This document shows, in pieces, positions 34,064 to 45,626 of a DNA stretch of 64,000 nt. The position numbers were made by a program, and so were the translations under genes. Numbering within the stretch: the stretch's first letter is position 1; each line of letters starts with the position of its first letter. Under the pieces are notes generated by a model. It did no database searches. It saw nothing but the letters and a program-made list of their open reading frames with translations, and was not told the origin of the DNA. Location: NCBI GenBank assembly GCA_028571685.1, contig CM053166.1, forward strand, positions 59,048,111-59,112,110. Direction: 5' to 3'. The stretch is from Heterohyrax brucei. Its lineage: Eukaryota; Chordata; Mammalia; Hyracoidea; Procaviidae.

Positions 34064-34232
34064 AAAAGACTCTAATGGTGGCATGCTGGTTAAAAGCTAC
34101 AGCTGCTAACCAAAAGGTCGGTAGTTAGAATCCACAGGGACTCTTTAGAAACTATGGGGCAGTTCTACTCTGTGTTATAGGGTTGCAATGAGTCAGAATC
34201 AACTGGATGGCAACTGCTTTTGTTTGGTTAAC
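34064..34232 (+). mobile_element. AfroSINE, short subtype
   Basis: GACTCTAATGGTGGCATGCT to CTGGATGGCAACTGCTTTTG. Confidence 0.85.
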
Positions 34233-34240
34233 ACAGAGTG

Positions 34241-34453
34241 AGGAGCCTTGGTTGTGCAGTGGTTAGAAGCTGGGCTGCTAATCAAAAAGTTCAGCAGTCT
34301 GAACCCACCAGCTGCTTTGAGGACAAAAGATATGGTAGTTTGGTCCATAAAGATTATAGACTTAGAAATCCTATGGGGCTGTTCTACCGTGTCCTACTGA
34401 ATTGCTGTGAGTTGGATTTGACTTAATGGCAACAGATTTGGGCTTTTTTGGTA
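34241..34453 (+). mobile_element. AfroSINE, long subtype
   Basis: GGAGCCTTGGTTGTGCAGTG to TTAATGGCAACAGATTTGGG. Lies within 10 bases of the previous copy. Confidence 0.85.
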
Positions 34454-35629
34454 AGTATTCACTAAATGCCAATTGCTTGACTCTAAGAAAACATTTTTTC
34501 TTAAAAAAATTTTTGATTAATCTGTGAGTACTTTAACTGTGTTATGTTTTGAATGATAAGATTTGACTTAAAAATAGCTCTGACATGATGTTTCATAAGC
34601 TTCTATTACATGAGAACAGTGGTACCAACTCTCAGCTGAAGATGAGACTGAGGATTCCATGTTCTGATTTGCTTATTGTTCTTTATTATCCATCCAATTT
34701 CCATGTGTTTAGTGCATTTTGTATCTCTTATAAAGATAATTGTTCACCTGACTGAGATGAACTACTAGTGAGTTTTCTGAAGAGACAACCATTAGATGAC
34801 TTCACTTTAACTAATTTTGGCAGTCCTCATAAGAACAAAATTATGAATTAGGAGAGCGTGCAGAAATTTAATTTGAAAGTTTATGAGGGGTGTAAGGTCA
34901 GCTGTTACGTGGTAACAGTGATCTGAGTGATAAAATTGATAGAACCTATAAATGTTTTAAGTATGCTGGCTAAGATTTCTTGACTTTTCAGATGATTGCC
35001 TTTATCCAGTTTTAAAAAGTCCTGAAAATTAATGCAATAATTATTCATGAATAAATATAATTAATAAATAAGTTTTTATCTTTTAAATTGATGACATTTT
35101 TAGGATACAATATTCACTGTAGCTTTTATATTTATAATTTTGCATTCAAACTCCATGTGGTAGCTTGAGATTTTATGCAATGAATGATTTTTATGACCAA
35201 AAAAAAGGTTGGTGTACGTGTGTCCATAAATATTATCTGTCTCTCACCTATGGTTCAAGTAACAAGGTGAGTAAATACCCTGGTCGTGTTTCTATTCTTG
35301 GTTGTTATCTTTTAAAAGTATTTATTCATTATTTAAAAAAAAAATATTATTGTGCTTTAAATGAGCTGATTGTTAACTTGATGGATTAACTGATTAGGAG
35401 CTTCTGATACAGATGGCGTTACATCTGGCAGTGATAAATGATGCTTATATTTGTTTTTTTAATTCTAAAGCTTTTGGCTGTTTAAAAATTCATTTTGAAT
35501 GGTTGAAGTTCTCTATATGAGAGAATGAAGGTGTCAACACGGAGGCAACCTGCTCGTACAATGTTCTACTAGACAGTATCTATTTAATAGTCTTTGGCTG
35601 CTGCCTACACACCTCACTTTCCCCTTCGG
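34454..35629. other. Repeat-free, AT-rich stretch with TAAT-core clusters
   Basis: About 1.15 kb with no recognised repeat in a repeat-dense area. Around 35020-35070 there are dense TAAT/ATTA cores and ATTCATGAATAAATATAATT. It could be a conserved non-coding element; sequence alone cannot show it. Confidence 0.35.
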
Positions 35630-35765
35630 AACTCAAAGGATTGTACAATTAATCCTCATAACATCCCTTTACACTTGATTAAGAACAGGTGGCAGTATCT
35701 TCATTTCACAAATAAGACTCTTATACACAAGGAGGTAAATGATTTACTGACAAGCCAGCAACAAA
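35630..35765 (+). mobile_element. MIR SINE fragment
   Basis: TAATCCTCATAACATCCCTT, GGTGGCAGTATCTTCATTTC and AAATAAGACTCTTATACAC match the MIR core. Confidence 0.7.
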
Positions 35766-36729
35766 ACTGGGCACGCAGTCCTCGTGGCTGCCCTCCCGGC
35801 CCGGCATTCTCGGCTCCACACTGTCATGCTTGTGCGCTTAGAGTCATATTTTCAGTGAAACTGCTTTTCATTATAAACCACATGCTTGCTTTTTGTAGGA
35901 AATTAGCAAACTAGACAAAGCAGATCTTGTATCATACTGTTTTTATTGCATTGTTCAAATTGGCATGATCAATGTTTCTAAGTAGTTTGGTACTTTGTCT
36001 CCCCTTTTGTCCCTCTATATGAAGATGCTGGAAAGAAATCAAGTGACCTATCATATTTTTATTGTAGACAAATGCCTTTATAATGCTGTTGTGGTAACAA
36101 TATGTCATTTTACAATGAAGGGCTGACATGGGATTATCCTCCCAATAGCATTAACAGAGCTGAATACCAAAGACAATATTTTTTCTTCCATGAGTAATTC
36201 ATGGAAGTGAACTTCTTTTGTAACCTTGTAAGTCTGCTAAGACACTGAGAGTTTTTATGCTGTCATGGTTATAAAACAAGTCTTAGAATTTGGGGAAACA
36301 TAAAAAAACTTAGGAACACATTGTACAATCAAAGTTGTCCCACTGTGTTACAAAATTTAAAATGGAGAGAAGTAATTGCAGGCTACACTTTGAAGATATT
36401 AAACATGAGAATTTCACTCAAGCTGCCTCCCCTATTTCCAGCTGGCAGCATCACCACTGGAATTACAAACAACAGCAGGTTACTTTAGCAGAATGTGTCT
36501 CATCAGAAAGAAAAAAAGTTTAGTGTATCGACAGATAAAAAAAATTAACAATTAACAAATAATGTGGCATCAGTTCTATAAAGAATATTTTAAGCTTATA
36601 ACTAAGTTAGAAAAATGCAAATTTACTGGGAAAAGTCATTCAAAATATGGAAAACTCTTAACTGTATAGTGTGGCCAGGAAATAGGATGTTCTTATAAAA
36701 AAGCTTTTAATTAATAGGGGTAGCACAGT
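35766..36729. other. No feature seen
   Basis: About 1 kb of AT-rich sequence, no recognised repeat. Confidence 0.4.
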
Positions 36730-36935
36730 ATTGCGTAAGGATTTTTTATACATATATGAGTCAGAAGATCAGCTCTGCTGCTGTGTGACATTTGTGCACT
36801 CATTTGACTTCACTGAGTTAGTTTTCCCACCTGTAAGATAGGATGGTAACGGTGGTAATACGTGGTCTTTCTATCAGACAGCATTGTTACAAGGAACTGT
36901 AAGGTATAAGATTTTCTCTACATCATGCAGGGGGT
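36730..36935 (-). mobile_element. MIR SINE
   Basis: GTCAGAAGATCAGCTCTGCT, GTGTGACATTTGTGCACTCA and TTTTCCCACCTGTAAGATAG are the reversed MIR order. Confidence 0.72.
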
Positions 36936-37619
36936 CCAGTTTTAAATTATTAGGCTAGAATAATCTATGTATGACACAAAAGCTGAACTTTATATAAGTA
37001 CATCTTTGATATTTCATGAAGCAAAGGTGTCAAATTAACGAATCTCAGTCTATGAACCCGTGGACTCAAGCCAGCCAAGCCAAGTGCCGTCAAGTCAAGA
37101 AATAACCTTTAAAATTTTCTAAAATGTCACCTCAGTTATTCTTGGGTTTCCTTTCCCTGGGGACTGTTCCATGCCTGGGATCTTACATAAGGTCAAGGTG
37201 CTGTCTGTGTGTCCCTCAGGTCCACCAGGACTGGTCACCTTGAGATAAATACTGACCTGGACCACATGGTATCCGTTCCTCTCCCAGATCTTGCTCCCAC
37301 CCTGGGGCATTGCCAGAAGCAGATGCATGTCTCCTTGCTCTAGGGATCTGTCAACATCTTTCTCATCTTTTCCCTTTGCCCGTCTAGGGCAATCTTTATC
37401 TAGTCTAAGGGAAATCCTTTTCCTGACATGTTTCTTCAAAAAACTATATAGATCTAAGAATCTTCTCTAAAAGACTTAGGCTGTTAAAAAACAAACAAAC
37501 CACCACCACAACAAAAACAAGAACAGGAAAAATTGACTGCCTTTTTCTGCTTTCTGCCCTGTCACGTACCTCCCTTGGTACATAAAACTTGCTGTTTGAT
37601 TGAAGGTGAGTGTGAGAAA
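36936..37619. other. No gene; one small RTE/SINE tail scrap
   Basis: CAAGCCAAGTGCCGTCAAGT at about 37077 resembles the shared RTE/AfroSINE tail in reverse. The 106-residue minus frame at 37119-37439 shows no domain I recognise. Confidence 0.4.
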
Positions 37620-37822
37620 AGAGGAGTCGCTGGGTGGCACAAGCTTTTAAGTGCTCGGCTATTAGCTGAAAAGTTCTTTGTTCAAATGGACTCAGAGGTG
37701 CCTCAGAAGAAAGACCTGATAATCTGCTTCTGCAAAGTCATAGCCTTGAAAACTCTATGGAGCAGTTCTACTCAGCAGCACACGAGGTTGCCATGAGTAG
37801 AAATGTAGATGACAACAACTAA
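37620..37822 (+). mobile_element. AfroSINE-related SINE, variant subfamily
   Basis: GTCGCTGGGTGGCACAAGCT head, CTGATAATCTGCTTCTGCAA middle and AGGTTGCCATGAGTAGAAAT tail with GACAACAACTAAC. Same variant middle and AAC-rich end as 26970-27172. Confidence 0.75.
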
Positions 37823-37864
37823 CATGAAAAAGGAAGGGAAAAATCCACACTAGTATTGCAAAAT

Positions 37865-38230
37865 ATCAGTAGTCATTTACTGATTCAACAAGTGGTTACT
37901 GAACATCTACTATGTACTAAACACTGTGCTATATATAACCTTTGGATATAGCAGTAAACATGACAAATATCTGCTCAGGTGTTTACATTTTAGAGGAGAC
38001 ATATGTTAAACAGTGATTTTAATGATTAACTATACAATTACATTTGTGGTAAGTACTATAAAGCACAAACAGAAGGGTTGTGTTAAGAGGAGGTATGAGG
38101 GGGAACTGACTTAATATGGAGTCAGGGTAGTTTTCCTTGAGGAAATTCCCTTTAAGCTGAGCTTAGATAGTAATCAGCTTAGGGTCAAGGGAGAACATCC
38201 AGGAAGAAGAAAGAGTGTGCTGTGCCTTAC
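37865..38230 (-). mobile_element. L2 LINE 3' fragment
   Basis: AACATCTACTATGTACTAAA, CACTGTGCTATATATAACC and TTCCTTGAGGAAATTCCC follow the reversed L2 3' end. Confidence 0.72.
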
Positions 38231-38994
38231 ATATGAAAGGGTAATGACATTGAGGCTGATTGGTATCATATACCATGACCAGGATGTACAAGGAAATAAT
38301 ACTTTATCTTTTGTGTTCAAACACAGCTGTATTTCAAGTGGACTGCCTACCTTAAGCAGATAATTTATTCTGTGCATTTCTAGTATACTTGTTTCAATAT
38401 ATTGATATTTCCACCAGACTGAGTTACCGTTATTTGTCACTATCCAATTCCAAAGTCATTTTAGCATATATGCAATGTTTCTGAGTTCCTTTACTTTCTA
38501 ACATTTATTTACTTTCTCACTGGGATGAACTATATTTGTCTTGCCCTGGCATGGAGAAAAGGGCACTGGGTCCTTTCTGGCTTCCAATTGTGTCTTAATT
38601 TCCTGGGTTTCTGAGTATCTTCATGATACCTTCTTTGCCTGCCCAATGGCTAGGCACCCCGTGCTTCTGGACATTATATGAGAAACTGCTACAGCTGATG
38701 AAAGACTTTATCACTGCCACTTGTCTCAATACCCCAGACCAGAATGTCACTGATGTCTCCTCTTTCCACTCCAGGCCTCTCTTACCCATCAGTTCTCTCA
38801 GCATTTTGAGAAATTTCTTGAGACCCCAAAATTTTCAGCTACATTTTTTCTCACCACAAAACCCTGCAGGGCTGATCTCAGACTTGCCATTCCTTAGCAT
38901 CTTACTCAGCTCTGTTGAACTGCAAGTACTGCCAAGTGCAGGACTTCTCTGACAGGTTTGCAGTTCTCTCGAGTCATGCGGGAAGAAGCCCACT
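38231..38994. other. No feature recognised
   Basis: About 760 bases. The 109-residue plus frame at 38623-38952 has no domain and is judged chance. An unclassified old repeat is possible. Confidence 0.35.
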
Positions 38995-39139
38995 TTTTAA
39001 AATCGAGATATAATTGATGTAAAATCAACTTTTTTGAAGTGTATGATTTATGGTTTTAGTATATTCACACCGCTGTGTAACCATCACTACTAATTCCAGA
39101 ACATTTCTATGAGGCCCAAAAGAAATCCCTTTCCTGTTA

Positions 39140-39338
39140 CCAAAACAAACAAGAAAATAAAAACCAAACCCACTGCTGTCAAGTCAGTTCTCAATTCATA
39201 GTGATCCCACAAGATTCCCAAGGCTATATATTTTCATGGAAGCAGGCTGCCACATCTTTCTCTTGTGGAACCATTGTTGGTTTCAAACTGCTCACCTTTC
39301 AGTTAGCCGTAGAGCACTTTAACCACTATACCAACAAG
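39140..39338 (-). mobile_element. AfroSINE inside L1, with target duplication
   Basis: CCAAACCCACTGCTGTCAAG to CCACTATACCAACAAGG. TTCCTGTTACC occurs on both sides (about 39129-39139 and 39339-39349). Confidence 0.9.
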
Positions 39339-39608
39339 GTTCCTGTTACCAGACACTCCCAATTCCTCCCTATCTTTACCCTCCTTCTACTTTCCCACCC
39401 AACCTCTGGTAGCCACTGATACACTTTCTGTTTCTGAGGGTTTGCCTATTCTGGACATTTCATGTGAAAGAAGAATCATACAATATGTGACCTTTTATGT
39501 CTGGCTTCTTTCTCTTGGAGTAATATTTTCAAGGTTTATTCATATTGTGCCATGTATCAGTACATCATTCCTATTCGTAGCTGAGTAATATTCTGTTGTA
39601 TAAATAAG

Positions 39609-42155
39609 TTGTTGTTGTTAGGTGCTGTCAAGTTGGTTCAGACTCATAGCAACAGAATGAAACACTGCCCAGTCCTGCACCATCCTCACCATCTTCGCTG
39701 TGTTTGAGCCCATTGTTGCAGCCACTGTGTCAATCTGTTACCAGAAAAATCCCCATTGCAGACTTGTGCTGCCTGTCACTACTAAGCCAATGTATAGAGA
39801 CAGGGATTGAGTCTCTTAAATGTGCTGTACTCAGATTGCTGGCAACTTGAGAAGATAGTGGGTTAACACCCTAAAATCATTTTAACCATCTCAGTCCAGG
39901 CTGGCAAATTTTATAGAAAGGGTTAGGACAAGGAAGCGGTACAGACATGCAGGTCTTCAGAGGAGAGGTTGGAGAAGACTCTTCTTTGTCTCAAGGCGAG
40001 TTGTCCTTGATGTCTGCATGCTGGTTACTTTCCTCTGAGACAGTGGACTGCAAACTGGCATTACTCCATCTGGTTATCGGTCAAGAACAGTCTGGGAAAA
40101 CAAACTCAAAAATCTTCGTGAGTACTGGTCAGAAGGGAGTGTTACAATTTTATGTGACAGCATTCCTAAAAGAGAAAGGAGTTTTAGTACTAAGAAAGGA
40201 GCTAGCTAAGAATTTTTCTACAGCTATTAACCCTATCAAATCCATATCATTCTTTTACGCTGACCCTCTACTTTGCCAAGTATAGGATCCTTCTCCAGAA
40301 ACTGATCCTTCCTGATAACACATCCCAAGAATGTGAGTCAACATGTTACCATCGTCCCTCTAAGGGGCATTCTGGCTGTGCTAATTTCTATACAGATTTG
40401 TTCATTCTTCTGGAAGTCCATGGTATATTCAATATTCTTCACCAATACCATAATTCAAAGGCATCAGTTCTTCTTTGGTCGTACTTGTTCATTGTCCAGC
40501 TTCTGCGTGCATACGAGGATGAGGTGATTGAGAATACTACTTCAGTTGTGTGCACCTGAGTCCTCTAAGTGGCATTTTATCTTTTTAATCCTTCAGAGAA
40601 GTTTTTTGCACCAAATTTTCCCAATGCAATATGTCATTTGATTTATTGATTCCTACTTCCATGGGTGTTGATTGTGGATCCAAGTAAAATGAGATCTTTG
40701 ACTATGTCAGACTTTTCTCCCTTTATTGTGATGTTGCTTATTGGTCCAGTTGTAAGGACTTTTCTTTATGTTGAGGTGTAATTCATGATGAAGGCTGTAG
40801 TCTTTGATCTTCAGTAAGTACTTCAAGTCCTCTTCACTTTCAGCAAACAGGGGTTATATCATTTGCATATTGCAGGTTTTAATGTGTCTTCTCCATATTC
40901 TGATGTGGCATTCTTCATATAGTCCAGCTTATCAAATTTTTTACTTGGCATACAAATTGAATAAGTATGATGAAAGGATATAACAGTGTTGAACACCTTT
41001 CCTGATTTTAAACCATGCAGTAGCCCCTTGTTCTGTTTGAGTAGCTGCCTCTTGATATATGTACAGGTTCCTTACGAGCACAGTTAAGTGTTCTGGAATT
41101 CTCATTCTTTCCAATGTTATCTATAATTCGTATGCTCCACAAAGTCATATGACATTGTGTAGTTAATAAAACAAGGGTAAATATCTTTCATTTGTTCTCT
41201 GCTTTCAGCTGTAATTTGTGTGACATCAGCAATGATATACCTTATTCCATGTTCTCTTCTGAATCTGACTTGAATTTCTGGCAGTTTTCTATTGATGTAC
41301 TGGTGCAACTGTTTTTGAGTCATCTTCAGTATCATTTTAGTTGCATGTAACATTAATGACATTGATTAATAATTATCACTTTCTGTTGGATCACCTTTCT
41401 TCGAAATGGGCACAAATATGGATCTTTTCCGATTGGTTGGCCGGTAGTTGTTTTCCAGATTTCTTGGCATAGATGAGTAAGCACTTCCAACATTACATCT
41501 GTTTGTTGAAATATCTCAGTTGGTATTCTGTGAATTCCTGGAGGCTTGATTTTCACCAATGCATTCAGTGCAACTTGGACTTCTTCCTTCAGTACTATCA
41601 GTTCTTGTTCATGTGCTACTTCTAGAAATGGTTGAATGTTGACCAACTCATTTTGGTACAGTGATTCTGTGTATTTCTTCCATCTTCTTTTGATGCCTCT
41701 TGCATTGTTCAGTATTTTCCCTGTAGAATCCTTTAACATTACAACTCGAAACTTGAGTTTTTCTTCAGTTCTTTCATCTTGAGAAATGCCAAGCATGTTC
41801 TTTTCTTTTGGTTTTCTGACTCCAGGTCTTTGAACGTTTCATTATGATACTTTACTTTGTCTTCTTGAGCTGCCCTCTGAAATATTCCATTCAGCTCTTA
41901 CTTTGTTTCTTTCATTCACTTTAGTTGCTTTATGTTCAAGAGCAAGTTTCAGTTTCTTCTGGCATCTATTTTGGCCTTTTCTTTCTTTCCTGCCTTTTTA
42001 ATGTCCTTCTACTTTTTTCATGTGTTAGTCCTTGATGTCACCCCACAAATCATCTGGTCTTTTGTCATTAGTATTTAATGTATTAAATCTGTTCTTGAGA
42101 CGGTCTCTAAATTCAGGTGGGATATACTCAAGGTCATACTTTGGCTCTTGTGGAC
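39609..42155 (-). mobile_element. RTE LINE inside L1
   Basis: It begins at the 3' end with GTTGTTGTTAGGTGCTGTCA. Minus frames at 41117-41362 and 41353-41796 carry the start of the RTE reverse transcriptase (visible: ALNALVKIKPPGIHRIPTEI), followed toward higher coordinates by the linker between endonuclease and RT. The endonuclease and 5' end are missing. The flanking L1 words GTTGTATAAATA and GTTATATAAATA suggest a target duplication. A 503-base LTR interrupts the 3' tail. Confidence 0.85.
39736..40238 (-). mobile_element. Solo LTR of class I-like endogenous retrovirus inside RTE
   Basis: Plus-strand ends are TGTTACCAGAAA and CCCTATCA, so TG...CA on either strand. A 4-base AATC duplication flanks it (39732-39735 and 40239-40242). 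The RTE tail reads continuously once the 503 bases and one AATC are left out. On the minus strand a TATAAAA box lies near 39916-39910. The orientation is inferred from that box. A 4-base duplication is typical of class I (gammaretrovirus-like) elements. The family is not recognised. Confidence 0.75.
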
Positions 42156-42351
42156 TTGTTATATAAATATACCACATTTTATTTGCCCATTCATCAGTTG
42201 ATGGAAAACCTGGCTTATTTTCAGTTTTGTGCTATTATGAGTAAAGCTGCTGTGGACATTCATGTACAAGCTTTTGTTTGAACACTGATTTTCAATATTT
42301 TGGGTATGTATCTCGGAGTGGAATTGCTTGGTCATATGGCAGCTGCTTAAC

Positions 42352-43158
42352 TTTTTTTTTTAAATGTGTTTTAGGTGAAAGTTTACAGCTAAATTTAATT
42401 TCTCATACAAAAATTATGCATATGTTTTCTACGTGACATAGTTGCAATCCCTGCATTGTGACAGTACACTCCCCTTTTTGTCCTGGGTTTCTCATTTCCT
42501 GGACACAGGAGCCACCCATTTTGTCTCATGTATCTGATTGAACTAAGAAGCTCCTTCCTTATGAGTGTTATTGTTTTTGTTTTGTAGTCCAGTCTAATCT
42601 TTGTCTGAGGAGTGGGCTTTGGGAATTGTTTTAGTTCTGGGTTAACAGAGTGTGCAGGGGCCATAGTTTCAGGGGTTCCTCCAGTCTCTGCCAAATCATT
42701 AAGTCTGGTCTTTTTATGTGAATTTGAATCCTGCTGCACACTTTCCTCCTGCTCTCTCCAGGATTCTCTGTTGTGTTACTTGTCAGGACAGTCATTGATG
42801 GTAGCCATGCATCATGTAGTTCTTCTGGTCTTAGGCTAATGAAGACTAATGGAGTCTAGTTTACATGAACCTTTTGTCTCTTGGGCTATTTTCCTTATAT
42901 CTTTGGAGTTCTTCATTCTCCTTTACTCCAGGTAAGATGGGACCAATTGAGGCATCTGAGATGGCTGCTTCTAAGCTGTTAAGACCCCAGACGCCACTCC
43001 TGTAAGTGGGATGCAGAAGGTTTTCTGAATAAAGTTCGTTATGCCAATTGATCTAGATGTCTTCTGAAACTATGGCCCCTAGGCCTCAGCCCCAGCTACT
43101 TTGTTTCTGAAGTGTTTGAGTGTGTTTAGGAATCTTCTTAGCTTTTACTTTGGGTTCA
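42352..43158 (-). mobile_element. L1 3' UTR inserted in another L1
   Basis: Starts with a T run (reversed poly(A)) and TGTGTTTTAGGTGAAAGTTT, and contains GAGATGGCTGCTTCTAAGCT and AAGACCCCAGACGCCACTC. Flanking AGCTGCTTAAC (to 42351) and AGCTGCTAAAC (43162-43172) are the duplicated target. About 800 bases of 3' UTR only. Confidence 0.85.
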
Positions 43159-43466
43159 GGTAGCTGCTAAACTTTTTGAGGAATTACTAAAGTTTTTCCA
43201 CAACAGCTGTATCATTTTGCATTCTCACCAGTAATGTATGAGGGTTCCAGTTTCTCCACATCCTCACCTATACTTGCTGTTTTCCATATTTTATTTTTGG
43301 TGAAAATATATCCAATAAAATCTGCTCCCTTTCCATGGTTTCTAGACATAATGATCAGTGACAGGTTGCATTCTTCATGTTGAGTCAACATTCTTGTTAT
43401 TTCTGTTCTATTTGTTTCATTTTCATTTACTTAAACTCCCTCACTTCCAACCTATCTTAGTTTTAA

Positions 43467-45125
43467 GATAGCTGTTGGCCCTTTGAGTTTATATAATTTG
43501 TTTGTTTTCTTATTTTTAAATGCCTTATTCGAGGGTGGCAACCTTTACTCTTTGGGCCAAACTCTTAATTTAAAAGTGATGAAAGGGGTTAGTTTTAGTT
43601 CAAGACTGAAGAGCAACTCAAGGTCACTGTCTAAGGACTCCTCAAGCCTCAGTATGCCTGGTAAGTCTGTCTTATTTAAGAATTGAAGTTCTGTTCTACA
43701 TTTTTCTTAGGAATTATCTATTGTGTCCATCTATCAGAATGTGCGGTAGTGGTAGCCGAGCATCATCTGGTTTCTCTGATCTCTAGGTGGAGGAGGAAGT
43801 GATTCATGTAGACAATGAGTCCTGTAGTTTTCCTCCTTCTCTGATTCTTGAGTGTCCTACTTTGTCTTTTGTTCTAGGTGAATAAAGACCAATAATTGTG
43901 TCTTAGTTGGCTGCTCCTAAGCTTTTAATGCCACAGACACTAATAACTACACTTGGAAGTAGAACATAAACTTAACAATTATAAATATACAGAGAAAACT
44001 GTAAGAGCCAGAACTTGATGGGACTGCTTTGCTTTTCTGGGTCTTGAAAGTTTTCCATCTTTGATAAGGTACAGTCTTACCAATTTTCTATCAATCTCTA
44101 TTAGTGAAAAATATTTTTGTTTTCCTTCCCTAATAGGTTTCCACCTTACATAAGTTCTGGCTTTTGCAGATTTTACTGTATTATGATGATTGGATTGTTC
44201 CATGAGACCATGGCTATAAGCCCTCAAACCAAGACAACTAATGCAATGAGATGATTGGTTATATATAACTAGTATCAGCATCAGTGAGTCCCCTTTATGT
44301 TATTGTTGCAAAACCGTGTACAGGCTAGTATTTGCCATTTACCCCTTTTCCCTGTGTATGCCTTAGTGACATCAGTTACATCAGTCATGCTGTGCAAACT
44401 TCACCCACATTCAGTGCCACCTTTTCCAGTACTATAAGCAAAAAGTGACTGCTACTGGAACCACTGATGAGTAGTATTTCATTGTATGTGTGTATCACAT
44501 TTCCTTATCCGTTCATCTGCTAATGGGCACATAGCTTTTCCACATTTTTTTGTTATTGTGACGAGTGCTGCAATGAGCACAGGTTTGTATATGTCTGTTC
44601 AGTCACTGGTATTATATTCCTAGGGTATATACCTAGGAGTGGAACTGCTGGGTCGTATGGCAGCTTTGCCTATAGTTTTCTAGGTATGCCAGACTGTTTT
44701 ACGTAACAGCTGCACCACTTCGCACTCCTAGACGTAATGAACGACGGTTCCCATCTTTCCACAACCTCTCTAACACTTATTTTCCTTTTTAAAAAAATAT
44801 TTTAGCCATCCTAGGGTATCTCATTGTCATTTTAAATTGCATTTCTCTGATGGCCACTGATGATGAGCATCTTTCCATGTTGGCTGTTTAAATATCTTCT
44901 TTGATGAAGTGTCTGTTCATGTCCTTTGACCAGTTTATGATTGGGTTATTTGTCTTTTTGTTGTTACGTTGTAGAAGTTTTATATATAATTTAGGTATTA
45001 GACCCATATTCATTATATTGTTCCTGAGGATTTTTTCTTTTCCAGTTTGTAAGTTGTTTCTTTATTCTTTGATATATATTCTATTGTGATTTTGGAGAAA
45101 ATTTGTATTTTGGTTTTGTTCTACA
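43467..45125 (-). mobile_element. L1 LINE 3' region
   Basis: 3' UTR (about 43467-44400) followed by reversed ORF2 C-terminal sequence (GGGTATATACCTAGGAGTGG, GCATTTCTCTGATGGCCACT, GTTCATGTCCTTTGACCAGT). Interrupted by a MITE at 43990-44178. The 3' terminus appears truncated. Confidence 0.82.
43990..44178. mobile_element. MITE with TA flanks, second copy
   Basis: Ends CAGAGAAAACTGTAAGAGCC and GGCTTTTGCAGATTTTACTG (with one base shift) are imperfect inverted repeats, with TA at 43988-43989 and 44179-44180. It shares TTTCCACCTTACATAAG and the general order with 29621-29819. It lies inside an L1 3' UTR that reads continuously across it. Confidence 0.72.
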
Positions 45126-45550
45126 TTTTTTTCCCATTCTGTCTGGGATCATTTACTGTATCACTGTTTGCAACTGTTGGAAGTTATAGCAGGGCGCCAT
45201 CTAGTTCTTCTGGTCTCAAGGTAGGTGAGGTTGTGGTTTATACAGACAGTTCTGTAGATTAGTTTCTTCTTGAGACTTTGATTTCTTTCTTTCTCTTTTA
45301 CTCCACATACTTAGAGATTGATAGTTGTATCTTAGATGGCTGCTTGTGAGCGTTTAAGATTCCTGACATCACTCACCAAACTGGGATGTAGAACATTTTA
45401 TGAAGTTGATTATGCTAATTGACTGAGTTGCTCTCAAGACTGTGGCCTTAAGCCCACAAACTGAGTAACCTAATCCTGTGAGGTATCTGGCTATGTCTAG
45501 GAATTATCCATAACTATGCCCCTCTGTGCTTTATTTTATATATGAATACA
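45126..45550 (-). mobile_element. L1 3' UTR fragment
   Basis: AGATGGCTGCTTGTGAGCG, CACTCACCAAACTGGGATGT and AGACTGTGGCCTTAAGCCC parallel the 3' UTR at 42352-43158. Confidence 0.75.
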
Positions 45551-45626
45551 CATGCAGCACACACAAACATGTATACATATTTGCCTACAGAAACATCTAT
45601 ACATGCACATCTGTATATTCATATTA

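Larger units (their letters stand above)
38995..43325 (-). mobile_element. L1 LINE 3' region broken by three insertions
   Basis: Reversed L1 sequence appears in four blocks: 38995-39139 (TATAATTGATGTAAAATCAA), 39346-39608 (AGTAATATTCTGTTGTATAA), 42156-42351 (TTTATTTGCCCATTCATCAG) and 43159-43325 (TTTGCATTCTCACCAGTAAT). They follow in order as one L1. Between them lie an AfroSINE, an RTE and an L1 3' UTR, each flanked by duplicated target sequence. No intact frame. Confidence 0.82.

Noticed and set aside
41353-41796. 147-residue minus frame that could look like a novel gene
   Set aside because: It is part of an RTE reverse transcriptase, and the surrounding sequence continues as RTE on both sides.
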